Part shown: piece after piece, positions 48,057 to 59,549 of the stretch
How the letters are laid out: each line of letters starts with the position of its first letter
Position numbering within the stretch: position 1 is the stretch's first letter
DNA from: Pseudeuparius sepicola
Taxonomy: Eukaryota > Arthropoda > Insecta > Coleoptera > Anthribidae
Assembly: GCA_963920635.1 (NCBI GenBank)
Contig: OY987302.1
Span: 38,071,500 to 38,135,499, forward strand
DNA length: 64,000 nucleotides
Direction of reading: 5' to 3'
Notes under the pieces: model-generated
Told to the model about the DNA's origin: nothing
The model's database searches: none
What the model saw: the letters and a program-made list of their open reading frames with translations, nothing else
Position numbers and translations under genes: made by a program

Positions 48057-49586
48057 CAGTGACCGCCAGAAAGTTGGACACAAATGGAAAACTTTTTTAT
48101 TATTAATTTCTCAGAAAATTTTATTCTTGATAAAAGTTGGTGCATCATTTCAAACTCAAGACGCACGTACCAAAATTTAAATATCTCTTTTTGGATACGA
48201 GGTAGATTCAGAAATGTCAAAATAGCTCAAGAGTAAAGTACCCTTATTTTTTAAAATACGGTAAAAAGTTACTTACAAAAGTTGTTTCGAATCAAAAGTG
48301 GATGTCAGATTTAAAGTCACAGCCACCTAGTCAAAAAAAAGAAATTTAACTTTTTTGTATTTTTTTCGATCACCCTGTGTATTACAAAAAAAAACAAATA
48401 CCGCAAGCGCAACTTATCATCGGATAACACATGAATTTGTTACTTAACTTTAATTTTGTTCGATTAGCAGCTAGAAAATTAAATTAATCGTAATCAGAGT
48501 TTAAAAATATTAAATTTTTGTGTCCATTGAATAAAATAAGTAGTTTTTTGACAAATTTTAATAATAAGTAATTTCAATGAAAACAGTAACTAAAAATAAA
48601 TTTGCTTAGAGGTACCTATCGAACAAAATACGAGATTAATATCCATGCTATGGCCAATAATAACTCTTGCAAAGTTGGCTTTGAAAACAATAATTGTCGG
48701 CGAAGAATTATTTTACATGTCAAACTCCGTTATTGTCATTCTGCAACTATGCCTGCACTTAGTGTTCAAGATAAAATTGAAATTGTTTTAATACACGGTG
48801 ATAATTATCATACTTGTCGAGAAACATCAGATATTTTCAATGAACGACATCCAGACAAAAACATCATCTACTCAACTGTGGCAAAAATTCTTAGGAGTTT
48901 TAGGCAGTTCGGTTCAGTGCAAAATAAATGTCTAGTACCACATAGAAAAAATGTAACAGGTAACGAAGATAATGAAATGGATAATGTCCTCTCCGTTATT
49001 GAGAATCCTAAAATGCTGCTGTCCCAAAGGCAAACAGAGTTGAACAAATTTTTTGGCAAATTTATTTTTAGTTACCGTTTTCATTTAAATTACTTATTAT
49101 TAAAATTTGCCAAAAAAACTACTTATTTTATTCAATGGACACAAAAATTTAATATTTTTAAACTCTGATTTCAAAACAAAACAAAATTAAAGTTAAGTAG
49201 CAAATTCATGTGTTATCCGATGATAAGTTGCGCTTGCGGTATTTTGTTTTTTTTTTTGTAATACACAGGGTGATCGAAAAAAATACAAAAAAGTTAAATT
49301 TCTTTTTTTTTACTAGGTGGCTGCGACTTTAAATCTGACATCCACTTTTGATTCCAAACAACTTTTGTAAGTAACTTTTTACCGTATTTTAAAAAATAAG
49401 GGTAGTTTACTCTTGAGCTATTTTGACATTTTTTAATCTACCTCGTATCCAAAAAGAGATATTTAAATTTTGGTATATGCGTTTTGAGTTTGAAATGATG
49501 CACCAACTTTTATCAATAATAAAATATTCTGAGAAATTAATAATAAAAAAGTTTTCCATTTGTGTCCAACTTTCTGCCGGTCACTG
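48057..49586 (+). mobile_element. internally deleted mariner with ~540-bp TIRs
   Basis: Starts CAGTGACCGCCAGAAAGTTG at 48057 and ends with the inverse at 49586, with TA on both sides. The inverted repeats are 48057 to about 48607 and about 49052 to 49586, with close matching (GTGTCCAACTTTC, CGCAAGCGCAACTTATCATC, AATGGACACAAAAATTTAA). Only about 445 bases remain between them, encoding the start of a transposase. It lies 6 bases from the preceding element, sharing TATATA. Confidence 0.94.
48749..49035 (+). pseudogene. mariner transposase N-terminal fragment
   Basis: From ATG 48749 the frame reads MPALSVQDKIEIVLIHGDN, then ETSDIFNERHPDKNIIYST, VAKILRSFRQFGSVQNK and ENPKMLLSQRQTEL. This is the N-terminal DNA-binding part typical of DD41D transposases (compare RYPDRRQPRRKAF and VIENPHISTRQLA at 43460-44515). 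The frame then runs into the right inverted repeat and stops at 49168. The catalytic domain is deleted. If expressed it could bind the inverted repeats as a repressor, which is inference. Confidence 0.85.
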
Positions 49587-49599
49587 TATATAGGATATA

Positions 49600-50843
49600 C
49601 AGGGTGTCCAACTTTATTACTGTCCAAATCAGTAAAAAATCATCATTTTTGGAGATAATCGCCTAAACTTTTTTTTGTTTGAAAGGCCTTCAAAAACCGC
49701 TTCTTTTGACGTTCCTGCCATTTTCAAAATGCAAATACAGGGCCGGCTGCGATTTTTTTATACCCCCGATTTTCACGAAAACCATTTAGCGATTTTATTA
49801 TTTAAAATCTGACCCCATAGCGTTAATCAGAACACCCCAAAACCCCCATATACCAAATCTGAACAAAAAGTATACAGGGAGTTCCATTCTGTAGGGTCTC
49901 AAAGTTGAGCAAAATAAGAAATTTAAAGAAATCTGGAGAGTCAAATGTGCCATGGAATCCCTACAAAACAATTGAATGGTCAACAGGACCACTCAAAATG
50001 TTGGTGTGAAAAGATTTACTACAAAAATATATAGGGCATTTTTCCCTGAGCCATCTCAAAATTCTTAATTTTTATTAAACTTTATACTGGTCAGGAGTGC
50101 TCTGGAATCATTGAAAAAATATTAATAAACACAAAAGTAATTTATTTTTTACAAAATGCCAACCAACAAATAAAAATAATTTAAATTATTGGACCTTTCT
50201 CAACAAAGTCACTGTCTAAGATGATAGATTTTCTGTGCGTTTCCTGTTATGGCACACCAGCTACCTTAACTGATATGAACTTACTGACTGGCAGGCTTCT
50301 GTATTTTTTAGATTTAGTTCGTTTGTACTGTGTGGAGCGGTTTTGTTATACACGATTTTTTACCCCTACAAAGTTAAAAAATTTCAGTAATTTGAGATGG
50401 CACAGAAAATAACACTCTGTATATTTTGTATTGGACCTTTGCACACCTTGAGTAGTCCTATTGACTTTTCACCTGTTTTTAAGGGATTCCATGGCACACT
50501 TGACTTGGCAGATGCCTTTAAAATTCCTAATTTGCTCAAATTTGACACCCTGCAGAGTGGAACTCCCTGTATAGTTTTTATTCAAATTTGGTATATAAGG
50601 GTTTTGGGATGTTCTGATTAACGCTGTGAGGCCAGATTTTAAATAAAAAAAATCGCTAAATGGTTTTCGTGAAAATCGTGGGTAAAAAAAAATCGCAGCC
50701 GGCCCTGGATTTGCATTTTGAAAATGGCAGGAACGTCAAAAGAAGCGGTTTTTGAAGGTCTTTCAAACAAAAAAAAGTTTAGGCGATTATCTCCAAAAAT
50801 AAAGATTTTACTGATTTGTACAGTAATAAAGTTGGACACCCTG
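49600..50843. mobile_element. 1.24 kb snap-back MITE
   Basis: Starts CAGGGTGTCCAACTTTATTA at 49600 and ends with the inverse at 50843, flanked by TA. Arms of about 470 bp share GGAGATAATCGCCTAAAC, GAAAGGCCTTCAAAAACCGC, GACGTTCCTGCCATTTTC and GGGTTTTGGG...GTGTTCTGATTAACGC. The loop is at about 50090-50370. Frames inside are arm by-products. A related copy starts at 63631. Confidence 0.93.
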
Positions 50844-51082
50844 TATATATATCGTCGTATAGAGATTTCAATTGCTTATCCAAATATGGAAAAAAGGGTT
50901 GGGCTTCAATTTCAAAAAAGTGAGGTTAGGATCGTAACTTTTTTGTTTGATGCTCAATTGTTTTTTTGACAGCGGATTCTGAAAATTTTAACAGAATTAG
51001 TAAAAAAATGCCTTTTCTCCGGTTAAAATACCCTAAAATTAAGAAAATAAAGGGGGGTGGTACTCTTTGGGGGGTCACCCTG

Positions 51083-51939
51083 TACCTATTAGGTAGGTAG
51101 GTACTCTAGATCCGTAATTTTTATTGTTACTTTGTGGCTTTTGGGTAAATTGTTGCTGAGCAACGTCTTATACAGGGTGTATCTTTGATAGGTACAGAAA
51201 TTTTAACCACGTAATCGGGGACGTTCGTAAAACCGAAAAATGAAAAAAAAAATTTTTTTAATCGATGTTTAGAAAATGGGGCAAATCAATCTTTATCCGT
51301 GCTCAATGCACGCCGCTGGATCGTCACTAGAAGCGCTGAGAGGGGAGGTCTAACCTCTCCCTAGGAGATGGAGGGGAATAACGTTAGATTAGGAAGGGGA
51401 ATACCGCGACGTTGCCGCATGTCAGAGTGGAATAAATCTGCTTGCAGAATTAGGTACCTAGGTACCTTTGAAAATTACTGCTGGTAGGTATCCACGTTTT
51501 TTTATGATGTCGGTTGCTGTGACGAACTGTTTATTGCTTTCTTCACAGGCGCACACAATAATTTAACAAACACGTCAGGTTTTATCACTTTACTGTTATT
51601 TTAAGTCCCTAGGCAGCAGAAATGTATCCGAGCGCCGCTCGGAGAAGTCATTGCTAGAAAACTCATTGCTGATTTCACACTCATAATTTTTTGACAAGTC
51701 TTTTGTGGAGTAGGTATCTACCTACCTACCTATTTTACAACTGATTTTCAGGCCGCAATTTTTTTATACTAATAATTAGCCATCTCTTGGGACACCTTGG
51801 GATAATAAATTTCTGATCGGCAATCAACTGAATAAAGTATTTGTTTTAAAATACAAATTATCTGTAAAAATTGCAAATTTCCACAACCACCCATAGGGTA
51901 GAGCGTAGAGCAGCGGCGCGTTACTTTTTTTTAGCGAGT
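51083..51939. other. no gene; scattered GC-rich segments and GTAG-type repeats
   Basis: Short TAGG/CTAC runs at 51088-51102 and 51714-51733 are microsatellite-like. A GC-rich tract at 51300-51430 and a CGAGCGCCGCTCG palindrome at about 51629 stand out. TACAGGGTGTATC at 51171 is an isolated MITE-type end. No coding sequence is recognised. Confidence 0.4.
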
Positions 51940-52300
51940 GTTCGCCTGTAGCCCTATCATCTCGAAAAAAGTGGGGGAAGACTGTAATTTGACGTGAATT
52001 TAACGCGCGGCTTCGATTTGTTCATAGTTTTTAATATTTTTCAACCCTTGCCCGATAGTGCGCCACCTTTAAACCCCCTCAGGGTTGTGGTCCTATGTAT
52101 TATCTACTTTTAAAAAATTATTCGTTTCCGAAAAAAGTGGGGGAAGACTGTCATTTGATGTGAATTTAACGCGCGGCCCCGATTTGTTCATCGTTTTTAA
52201 TATTTTTCTACCCTTGCCTGATGGTGCGCCACTTTTAAACCCCCTCAGGGTTGTTGTCCTGTCTATTGTCTACTTTTAATAGTATATTACACACCGAGGT
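51940..52300. repeat. diverged tandem duplication, ~167-bp period
   Basis: AAAAAAGTGGGGGAAGACTG occurs at 51965 and 52131, and the following AATTTAACGCGCGGC, TTTTTAATATTTTTC and AAACCCCCTCAGGGTTGT blocks repeat in the same order. A partial third copy starts at about 52435 (TCGGTTCCGAAAATAGTTGG). Copies differ by substitutions. Non-coding as far as can be seen. Confidence 0.85.
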
Positions 52301-52539
52301 GTCTCGAGATAAAGTAAACTTTCCACCCGGGCGGAAGGGCGGGAAGTAAAAGTCAAAAAATTGACACTTTCAAACTTCTAAAAAGTCAGCAATGTCGATA
52401 TTACATACATGGTTGTAAATAAAAAATTATTCGGTTCCGAAAATAGTTGGGGAAGACTGTCAAATTGGCGTGCTTATCATTTCCGCATTTTTTAACCCTT
52501 TGCCGTTTCGGAACTCTCTCAAGTTAATTCCTTACCATT

Positions 52540-53330
52540 CCTCTTACTTTTCGTAAAAACTTGGTGGCGAAATGTCGCGTAATGTCCCCAAAAACCGAAA
52601 AACAGCGACTCCTCCTGGTGAATTTAAGCTTCTGCGTGCCCTTGACTACTGCCCGACATTCCTTCGCCGAGATTCGCCAGGCGCGGGCATATGACGTTGG
52701 CGTCGGGCGCTGGCGTCCGACGCCAACTTCACACAAAAACGACGCCGCGCCGAATCGCGCAATAATTACAATTACGAATGAATTCACTGGCACTGATTCA
52801 CTCGATTTTGCTCCATTTCCACGCCGCCCGGCCCGGCCGACCTACTAAATTACAGCTGGACGAGGAGCGCAAGCGCGGGGCGCCACTTGACATCGACACT
52901 ACAGGTGATCCCCACTACTCATAACTAGTGCGCGATATTAGCCAATCGCGGCTCGCGGCTCGCGGCCCCTACTTCTCTCGGGGCGGCGCTACTATGTTGC
53001 CAAGTGTGCTGAAAATTTACCTGATTTAGTAATTTAATTCCGTATAAATTTAATTGTGTAGTGGATTTTTACATGGATTTACCCGTTTTTGTGCGTAATA
53101 ATTATACGAGATAGTAGATTAACTTATAACGAAAGAAACCCCGTATAAATCCGCGAAAATCAAAAATCGGATTTAAGGGACTTTAAGTCAGTTTGGGGAC
53201 ATGTCGGCATAAACGGCAACACCGAATAGTGGTATTGAATGGTATGGGGGAAAGCTTGTGCGCCGTCACCGTACCGCCGCGCCGTAGCCGACGCGCTAGT
53301 CGAAGATCGTCCGTCCGATTTTGGGATTTA
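52540..53330. promoter_or_regulatory. CpG-rich region, possible promoter of an outlying gene
   Basis: G+C and CpG rise well above the window average. A perfect 11-bp stem GTTGGCGTCGG / CCGACGCCAAC sits at 52696-52727, and GCGGCTCGCGGC repeats at about 52946-52964. Overlapping frames on both strands reflect composition, not conserved domains. It might be the 5' region of a host gene whose coding exons lie elsewhere. No TATA box or start site can be defined. Confidence 0.3.
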
Positions 53331-53627
53331 ACAGCTGATTGATATCGATCCGCGTCCGCCTGTAATTTTTGGGAGCGCCAGCTTCAACAAGCAATTTATT
53401 ATTATACAGAATGCCTTACGTGTGGCTATTCTGTGGTATAACAATTCTGTTTCCAAAACGTGGACGCGTATGCAAACGTCGCGTCTCGCTAACCGATATT
53501 GTTCCGTTACTTTGCTTTGTTTTACGAACTGTCGTCGGAACTGAACCTGCTTCTGTACATTTTTCCAGATCCGTTCGCCATTTTTTTGGACCAGCAGTGA
53601 TGTCCAAACCTGTTGCAATTGCCGCTA

Positions 53628-54440
53628 CGAATTTGCAGTGAAATAACAAGTGATTTTTTCATATTTCCGTTAAGAAATGCAGTGTTAAACGTTCGCGGCC
53701 TTCGTATGAAAACAGTGCTAGATAGGTTCCTACTAGGTACCCCAATTACGCGCGAGGATAAAAGAAGCAGCTTCAAGGGTTCGCGAAAATTCGGGTTTTA
53801 TTAGACGAATACGGTATGGATCTAATTGTACAATCCACCTAGTCGAGTCCCCGTTGGAATAAATCAGCTGAGGGAAACCCAGACGTCCCTAATATTTGGC
53901 ATCGCGCCGCTTTAAGTGTGCAGTGAAAAAAAAACAAGTGTTTTGTTCGTATTTCCGTAAAAAGAGACTATGAAGTGTTATACCTTCGCGACCATCGTAT
54001 AAAAACAGTGCCACTAGTTAGGTAGGTACTTAGTGCTTTATGTGATTTTGTGAAGATTTTTGGATAGTATCTAAACACAAGAAAATAGTAAAAATAATCG
54101 ATGCATCTCAAAGGTAGGCTTTTTCATGCTATTCGTCGAGCTATTCGCTAAAATAACCTTTAAGGAGTTGTCCAAAAATTATTTATTTATTTATTTAATC
54201 TCCACATACACCAAATGATACATGGTTGCGTCAATATTCTTCAAATACTGCGAAAAAGCCTCGGAAAAAGCGATTCGACTGGCAACCAGTTACCTAGTGC
54301 TTCTTGTGATTTTCGAGAGGATTTTTGGATAACATAAGAAAGGAGTACGACACCCGCAAGGAAAATCATCCAGGCATCCGAAAGGTAGTTTTTTTGCATG
54401 CTATTCGCTAAAAGAACCATTAAAGATTTGTTCAAAAACT
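53628..54440 (+). repeat. three diverged copies of a ~300-bp segment with donor-like ends
   Basis: Copy 1 (from 53628) and copy 2 (from 53915) share GCAGTGAAA, ACAAGTG, ATATTTCCGT or GTATTTCCGT, TTCGCG and AAAACAGTGC. Copies 2 (to about 54170) and 3 (54235-54440) share GTGATTTT, GATTTTTGGATA, a short CATC block before AAAGGTAG, and CATGCTATTCG with CGCTAAAA. In copies 2 and 3 the AAAG-GTAG is a plausible splice donor. They might be duplicated untranslated first exons, but this is inference. No protein is encoded. Confidence 0.6.
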
Positions 54441-54928
54441 AGTTGAAAGACTATTCCTGAAATACTGTGAAAGAGCTATACGTCTGACAACGCTGCACGG
54501 CGGAATTGGGGGGGATCCGCCGGAACCGGCCTCAGTTCCAGCTGGTCCCGGCAAGGTCAAGGACCCATGGCCGTAGCGTCGGAAAAAGGGGTTTTAATAG
54601 CGTTTTAAAAAAAATTATTTCTGACGTTAATATGCACTTTAGAAAAATTTTAATTGCATAGGCGTAACAAGTGCATTTTTCCCGACCTGCCCTTAAAATT
54701 TCTGTACTTATCAAAGTTACACCCTGTATATCTTATCTTGTTTTCTTCTTACCATAATTTTATACTAGGTACCTACACATATGAACATTTTGGGATGGAT
54801 CATTTTGTTAATTACTTTAATCATTACATTTACTACACTATTACACGGTGGGGCTTAAATTCATATCAGCTTTTACTGCCTTGGATAAGCTTCGTTTTAC
54901 AGATTAATATACTGTACTAATAGATATT

Positions 54929-55897
54929 TAGAGATTAAACTACTTTCCTGTAAGGTTGTTCAATCTTAATTATTATATTATGAAACCACGTTCTAAGTAG
55001 ACCAAGTAGACACATTCTTGTGCGAGTGGTCACTATTTTTTGTCCCTTAAAAACGCAAACAAAAAGCATCACGCTCGCCATCCGTGTATGAATCGCACTT
55101 ACGCTAAACGCTAAACCTAACTCATTATACCCCGATTACTATAAGAAGTCCTGATTTTGTCAGATGACATTCTCCACAAAATCCCTAGGAATTTTCTGTT
55201 AACCATGGGTATAATATCGGTATATGCGTCGCAACCAGTTAATGACGTCACTCATTGATATATAATGTGAAAAGTTACCCAAGTGATACGAAAAAAAGAA
55301 CATAATAAAATAAAAACCATATTGCAATCACGATTATACTGCTACAAATAAAAATAACTATGACTAGAACTCATTTTAATAATAATTTCAAACGTCATGG
55401 AAACACTTTCATTTTGGTAGATTGGTAAAATCGGCTACTTGTGACAGCGTCTATGGTGCGTACTAAGGCAAATTTTATTTCAGTTTTCCGTGTTGTGAAA
55501 GTAAAAACCTATACTTATATATTCTGTGGTTCAAAAGGGTTCAAACTTTGGGCAGCGGAAATATTCGCGGGTTTTGCACGTTTCGTGAGTTTTACCGTTA
55601 TCTGAGTTGTTCTTGTTCGTGTTATTAGTAGTTTTTCATTGTGCAAATGGGCTCGTTACTGACCTGAACTTTTGATCCGGTTGCATTTTTCAGTAAGGAC
55701 TTCTTATAATAATTTTACTATACGTTGATAGTGAAGCCTAGAAATTGATCAGCTGTTTTAGGGAGTGTAACATAACTGTAGATAAAGAAGGTCAATCTAC
55801 TCCAATACCCGTTATGTGGGGGGTTTGGTCTTCTTCGAACGTGGTCTCATATAATTGAGATTGAACAACCTTACAGGTAAGTAGTTTATTCTCTAAT
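54929..55897. mobile_element. TIR element split by a MITE
   Basis: TTAGAGATTAAACTACTTTC and CTGTAAGGTTGTTCAATC (from 54929) are mirrored by GATTGAACAACCTTACAG and TAGTTTATTCTCTAA (ending 55897). The similarity continues through an ACCACGTTC block. The inverted ends are about 85 bp. The MITE at 55126-55723 occupies most of the interior, so the original element was only about 370 bp. Confidence 0.85.
55126..55723. mobile_element. 600-bp MITE family, copy 1
   Basis: Left end ATACCCCGATTACTATAAGA is partly mirrored at the right (GGACTTCTTATAATAATTTT, ACTATAC). The interior is about 85% alike, by eye, to copy 2 at 58501-59145, in the same orientation. Conserved inside: CCTAGGAATTTTCTGTTAAC, CAACCAGTTAATGACGTCAC, TTTCAAACGTCATGGAAAC and TTCGTGAGTTTTACC. 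It lies within the 54929-55897 element. Confidence 0.88.
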
Positions 55898-58203
55898 TAT
55901 ATTTCATCTACGTCGTCGTAGACCAACATGTAGATGTTTGAAACTGTAGGCTGAACAAATTTCCATAGTTCCGTGGGGATAATTATACATATACTGTAAC
56001 GAAAATTTTATCTAATTTCCGTTACAGCGTTTAAATGCAGTATTTAATTCTTATTAATTCATCACACCCCGTATACACCTACCAATTTTAAAAAATGTTG
56101 CCCTGCTATCTGCAACCACCTATACAAGCGGATGCATAATAAGTTGCTTACCTTGTTATTACCAAACAAATTGTTTATTAAAGGGTATATGCGGTTGCAA
56201 AAATGTTTCAATTTTATTCATCGATTGAAGGTACGTATTACTAGAACAGTTACATTGTTGTAATCACTGTCTGACTTTAATTATAGAGATAATCATTGAA
56301 ATGACAAGTAGATGGAAGGAGTGTAGAGAGAGAAACTGGCAGCCAAACTTGAGTAAGTGAAATAGTAAATAAATCAGCTGATTCCGGCAAAAACCACATA
56401 ACACAAAAGAGGTGTTTGTCCTAACTTTATATTTTTGTGTCCTGTGCTTCAAACGAGTTCCGTTGTCAAACGTCATTTTAATTTTTCTTCTGTCCCAAGT
56501 CCCAATACGAATAGGAGTAAGTATTGTATTATTTATATTTGATTTAAGTTCGTGTTGTGGTGGCAGTTTCGTATAAAACGGCGTTGAGTTTTCTTAGTTG
56601 GTGTTTGGTTTAATATTATATTTTTAGATCGGAGAGAACATTTAAATTGGCTATGTGGATATATATTATTTCTGTTTAAGTTGTAAATTACGGATGTACC
56701 AAACGTGGCGGAAAGAATAAGAATAGTGGGGTTTCTTTTCATTCGTAAGTCTTAAAAATCTTTGCTAATAACTTTGCAGTTTTCCAAGAGATGAGATATT
56801 AGAGAGACAAGTGGATTGCAGCAATAAAAAGGAAAAATTTTGTACTGTATACAAGTATTTACTTGCATTTGTAGTCAACAATTTATTGAGAGCAATTTCA
56901 TAGAGAATTTTGGGCAGCGCAAACTTAAAAAGTATGTAATTACTACAGTTTTTTTATTTTCCAAGTCATGATAAAAACTCTATCAAGGGAAAAACTGGCA
57001 AAATATTGTGCTAATGAACCTAGCTCTTCGTAGTCAAAGATGGAATTAATCTTGAGGTTCTGGTCCCTTTAATAAGGTAATTATTTGTAATTCTTTTTGT
57101 TGGATGCCTAAACATTAAAAATTAAACTTGGCATTATTTGAATCATTTGGCTGCCAACTTTGCACTAGTATCAATATTTTGAAAAATGATTGACTGATAT
57201 GCACTTTTGCCAATGGCAATAATAAACATGCGGAATGGCATAGGTAATTGCGTGTATTGAAAGAGACGGCGGTCATTTCGAACATTAATAATTTAATTTT
57301 CTAGCTTCTAGTAGCATTACGTTTCTTTTATTATCGATTTTGCTTTTGTATTTTGTTAAATAAAGTTTAATTGACACCCACAGATTGCTAGATATTTATT
57401 CTTGAAGTGACTATTGTTCATTGCAGCGTTGCCGTTCTTTGAAAATAATTAAGAAACGGCTGCGAATATGAAAAAATACTAAGAGATACTTTTTGTTAAC
57501 CATTGAAGTTTCTATTCAAAACAAATTTAAAAAATGCGATTATACAGGGTATTCATATTTTTCTGAACTAATGAATTTTAATAACACCCTGTATCTCCGC
57601 AACTGGGAGCCTCAGAAGCTTCATGTCAACCTTAAGTTTGACGACTTATCTGCTCATGTGACACGCCAAGTTTGAAGAAAATATCTCGTATACTTCTAGA
57701 GATACTAAGAAATATGTGTATTTTTCTCCAAAGTACGCTCTGTATAAAAAAAAACTATGGCCCGTAGAAGAAAAAAATATATGAAGAAGTGCCCTTATTT
57801 TGATTCCAAGAATACGTGGTTTCATTTTTGACCATCAGTTCAGTTACACCCTGTATATGTAACCTCCTTTGGCAAGTTACAAGGTTAGATACGATAACGT
57901 ATAACTTAATCATCTATAAGCTCTTTATTAAACTCACGGATACTTAAGAAAACACTTAAAAACAGCGAAAAATTAATTGCTTCTAAAAGGCACAGCACGA
58001 GATATGCCAAACACAAGGTGAGGACTCATATGTCATGATCAATTTGCGCATTTCTCAGATATTATTGTGCGATTGGTGTTGGTAATTGGTAGGTATATTA
58101 TTGTTTCCTTAGTTGTATTATATTGAAAGTACTACACGTAGTATAGAAATACTGCCTTATAAGTGTCTAGATAATTATAAATAATAGATTCACTTATTAA
58201 GCA
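55898..58203. other. no gene recognised
   Basis: AT-rich, non-coding as far as visible. TACAGGGTATTC at 57545, ACACCCTGTATC at about 57582 and ACACCCTGTATATG at about 57846 are MITE-type termini that may mark one or two short degenerate elements between 57545 and 57860. Confidence 0.4.
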
Positions 58204-58320
58204 GGCAGGGTGTCTACCAACCTGGAAATCCTGGAAATGTCAGGGAATTATTTTTGGTCAGGGAAATCAGGGAAAAGTCAGGGAAATCTATCAAATAACC
58301 TGGAAATTTGTGGTTTAAGA
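58204..58320. repeat. CCTGGAAA / CAGGGAAA motif cluster
   Basis: After CAGGGTGTCTACC at 58206 the sequence has repeated CCTGGAAAT (58230, 58239, 58301) and TCAGGGAAA or TCAGGGAAT (58249, 58268, 58279) units at short spacing. Such clusters are common in animal genomes at the end of repeats. Here it sits alone without a paired end. Confidence 0.6.
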
Positions 58321-58500
58321 GATATAAAAATAGGAAATCTTTAATTCTTACAAAAACTAATCAAAATTATATCATATTCATTTTGATTCTACTCCACAGA
58401 GATCACATTATTATTATTACTTATTTATATGTGATCCCTGTGCTTCTACTATACTCCAAAGATAATCTAACTAAAGTAGGTACGTTTCACGAATTATGGC

Positions 58501-59145
58501 GTATACCCCGATTACTGTAAGAAGTCCCGATTTTGTCAGATGACATTCTCCACAAAATCCCTAGGAATTTTCTGTTAACCATGGGTATAACTCTGGTATA
58601 ACATTGGTAAATGTGTCTCAACCAGTTAATGACGTCACTCATTGATTTATGATGTGAAAAGTTACCCAAGTGATACGAAAAAAAGAGCATAATGAAATAA
58701 AAACCCATTGCAATCACGATTATACCGCTATAAATAACAATAACTATGACTACAACTCATTTTAATAATAATTTCAAACGTCATGGAAACATTTTTCATT
58801 TTGGTATTTTGTAATAATCAGCTGCTTTTGGCAGCGTCTATGGGCGGACTCAGGCAAATTTAGCTTCGGTGTGTCAAAGTGACAGTGAAGGTTTTCCAGA
58901 TCGTTCAAACTGGTTCAAACATTCGGCAATGAAAATATTCGCGGGTTTTCTACGTTTCGTGAGTTTTACCATCATCTGTGTTGTTCTTGTTCGTGTTACT
59001 TTTTGTGTTATTAGTGTAAATGGGCTAGTTACTGACCTGAACTTATGACCCGGTTGCAGTTTTTGCTGCATTGGTGCCAACTTAGGATATCGAAATTACC
59101 AATTGACAGTCTCAGTAAGGACTTCTTAAAATAATTTGAGTATAC
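58501..59145. mobile_element. 600-bp MITE family, copy 2
   Basis: Starts GTATACCCCGATTACTGTAA at 58501, and the right end is TTAAAATAATTTGAGTATAC (59145). The inverted ends share GTATAC, ATTA and AAGAAGTCC. It has the same interior order as the copy at 55126-55723, plus a 45-base segment near the right end (GGTGCCAACTTAGGATATCG). The interior is richer in CpG than the flanks and might derive from the promoter of a larger parent element. Confidence 0.9.
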
Positions 59146-59549
59146 ACATCATCAATTTTTGTATCAATCAGAGACACAAGACCTATTCTTATACGCCCAG
59201 AACTGATTTACTGCGTACACCCTTTTGTCTTTGATTAGTCGACATACGTTCGGCTGATTTCAATCCGTCCGTGCATGTGTCAGACAAAGACGCCAATAGA
59301 TCGTATAGCGTAGAGTTCATAACAGCCGTCTCGGGAAGGTCATGTCAGCTGTCACAGCATAAATGTAGAAATTCTGTCATTTTGTGCGTATTTTTAAGAA
59401 TTTTCTTTGTTTTCAAGTTTGGCTCTTAGTTTTTACTTGTTCTTGTTGTGGATTATTTTGCTATAAGTATTGTAATAATAGTTCGGCTTTGGTAATATCT
59501 AGTTAGTGCGTTACGGGTTTGTGAATAAACATTTCCTAATAATCTTAAG

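Noticed and set aside
52524..52848. Overlapping frames of about 90 aa on both strands
   Set aside because: High GC with few stop codons explains both; no domain or start context supports either.
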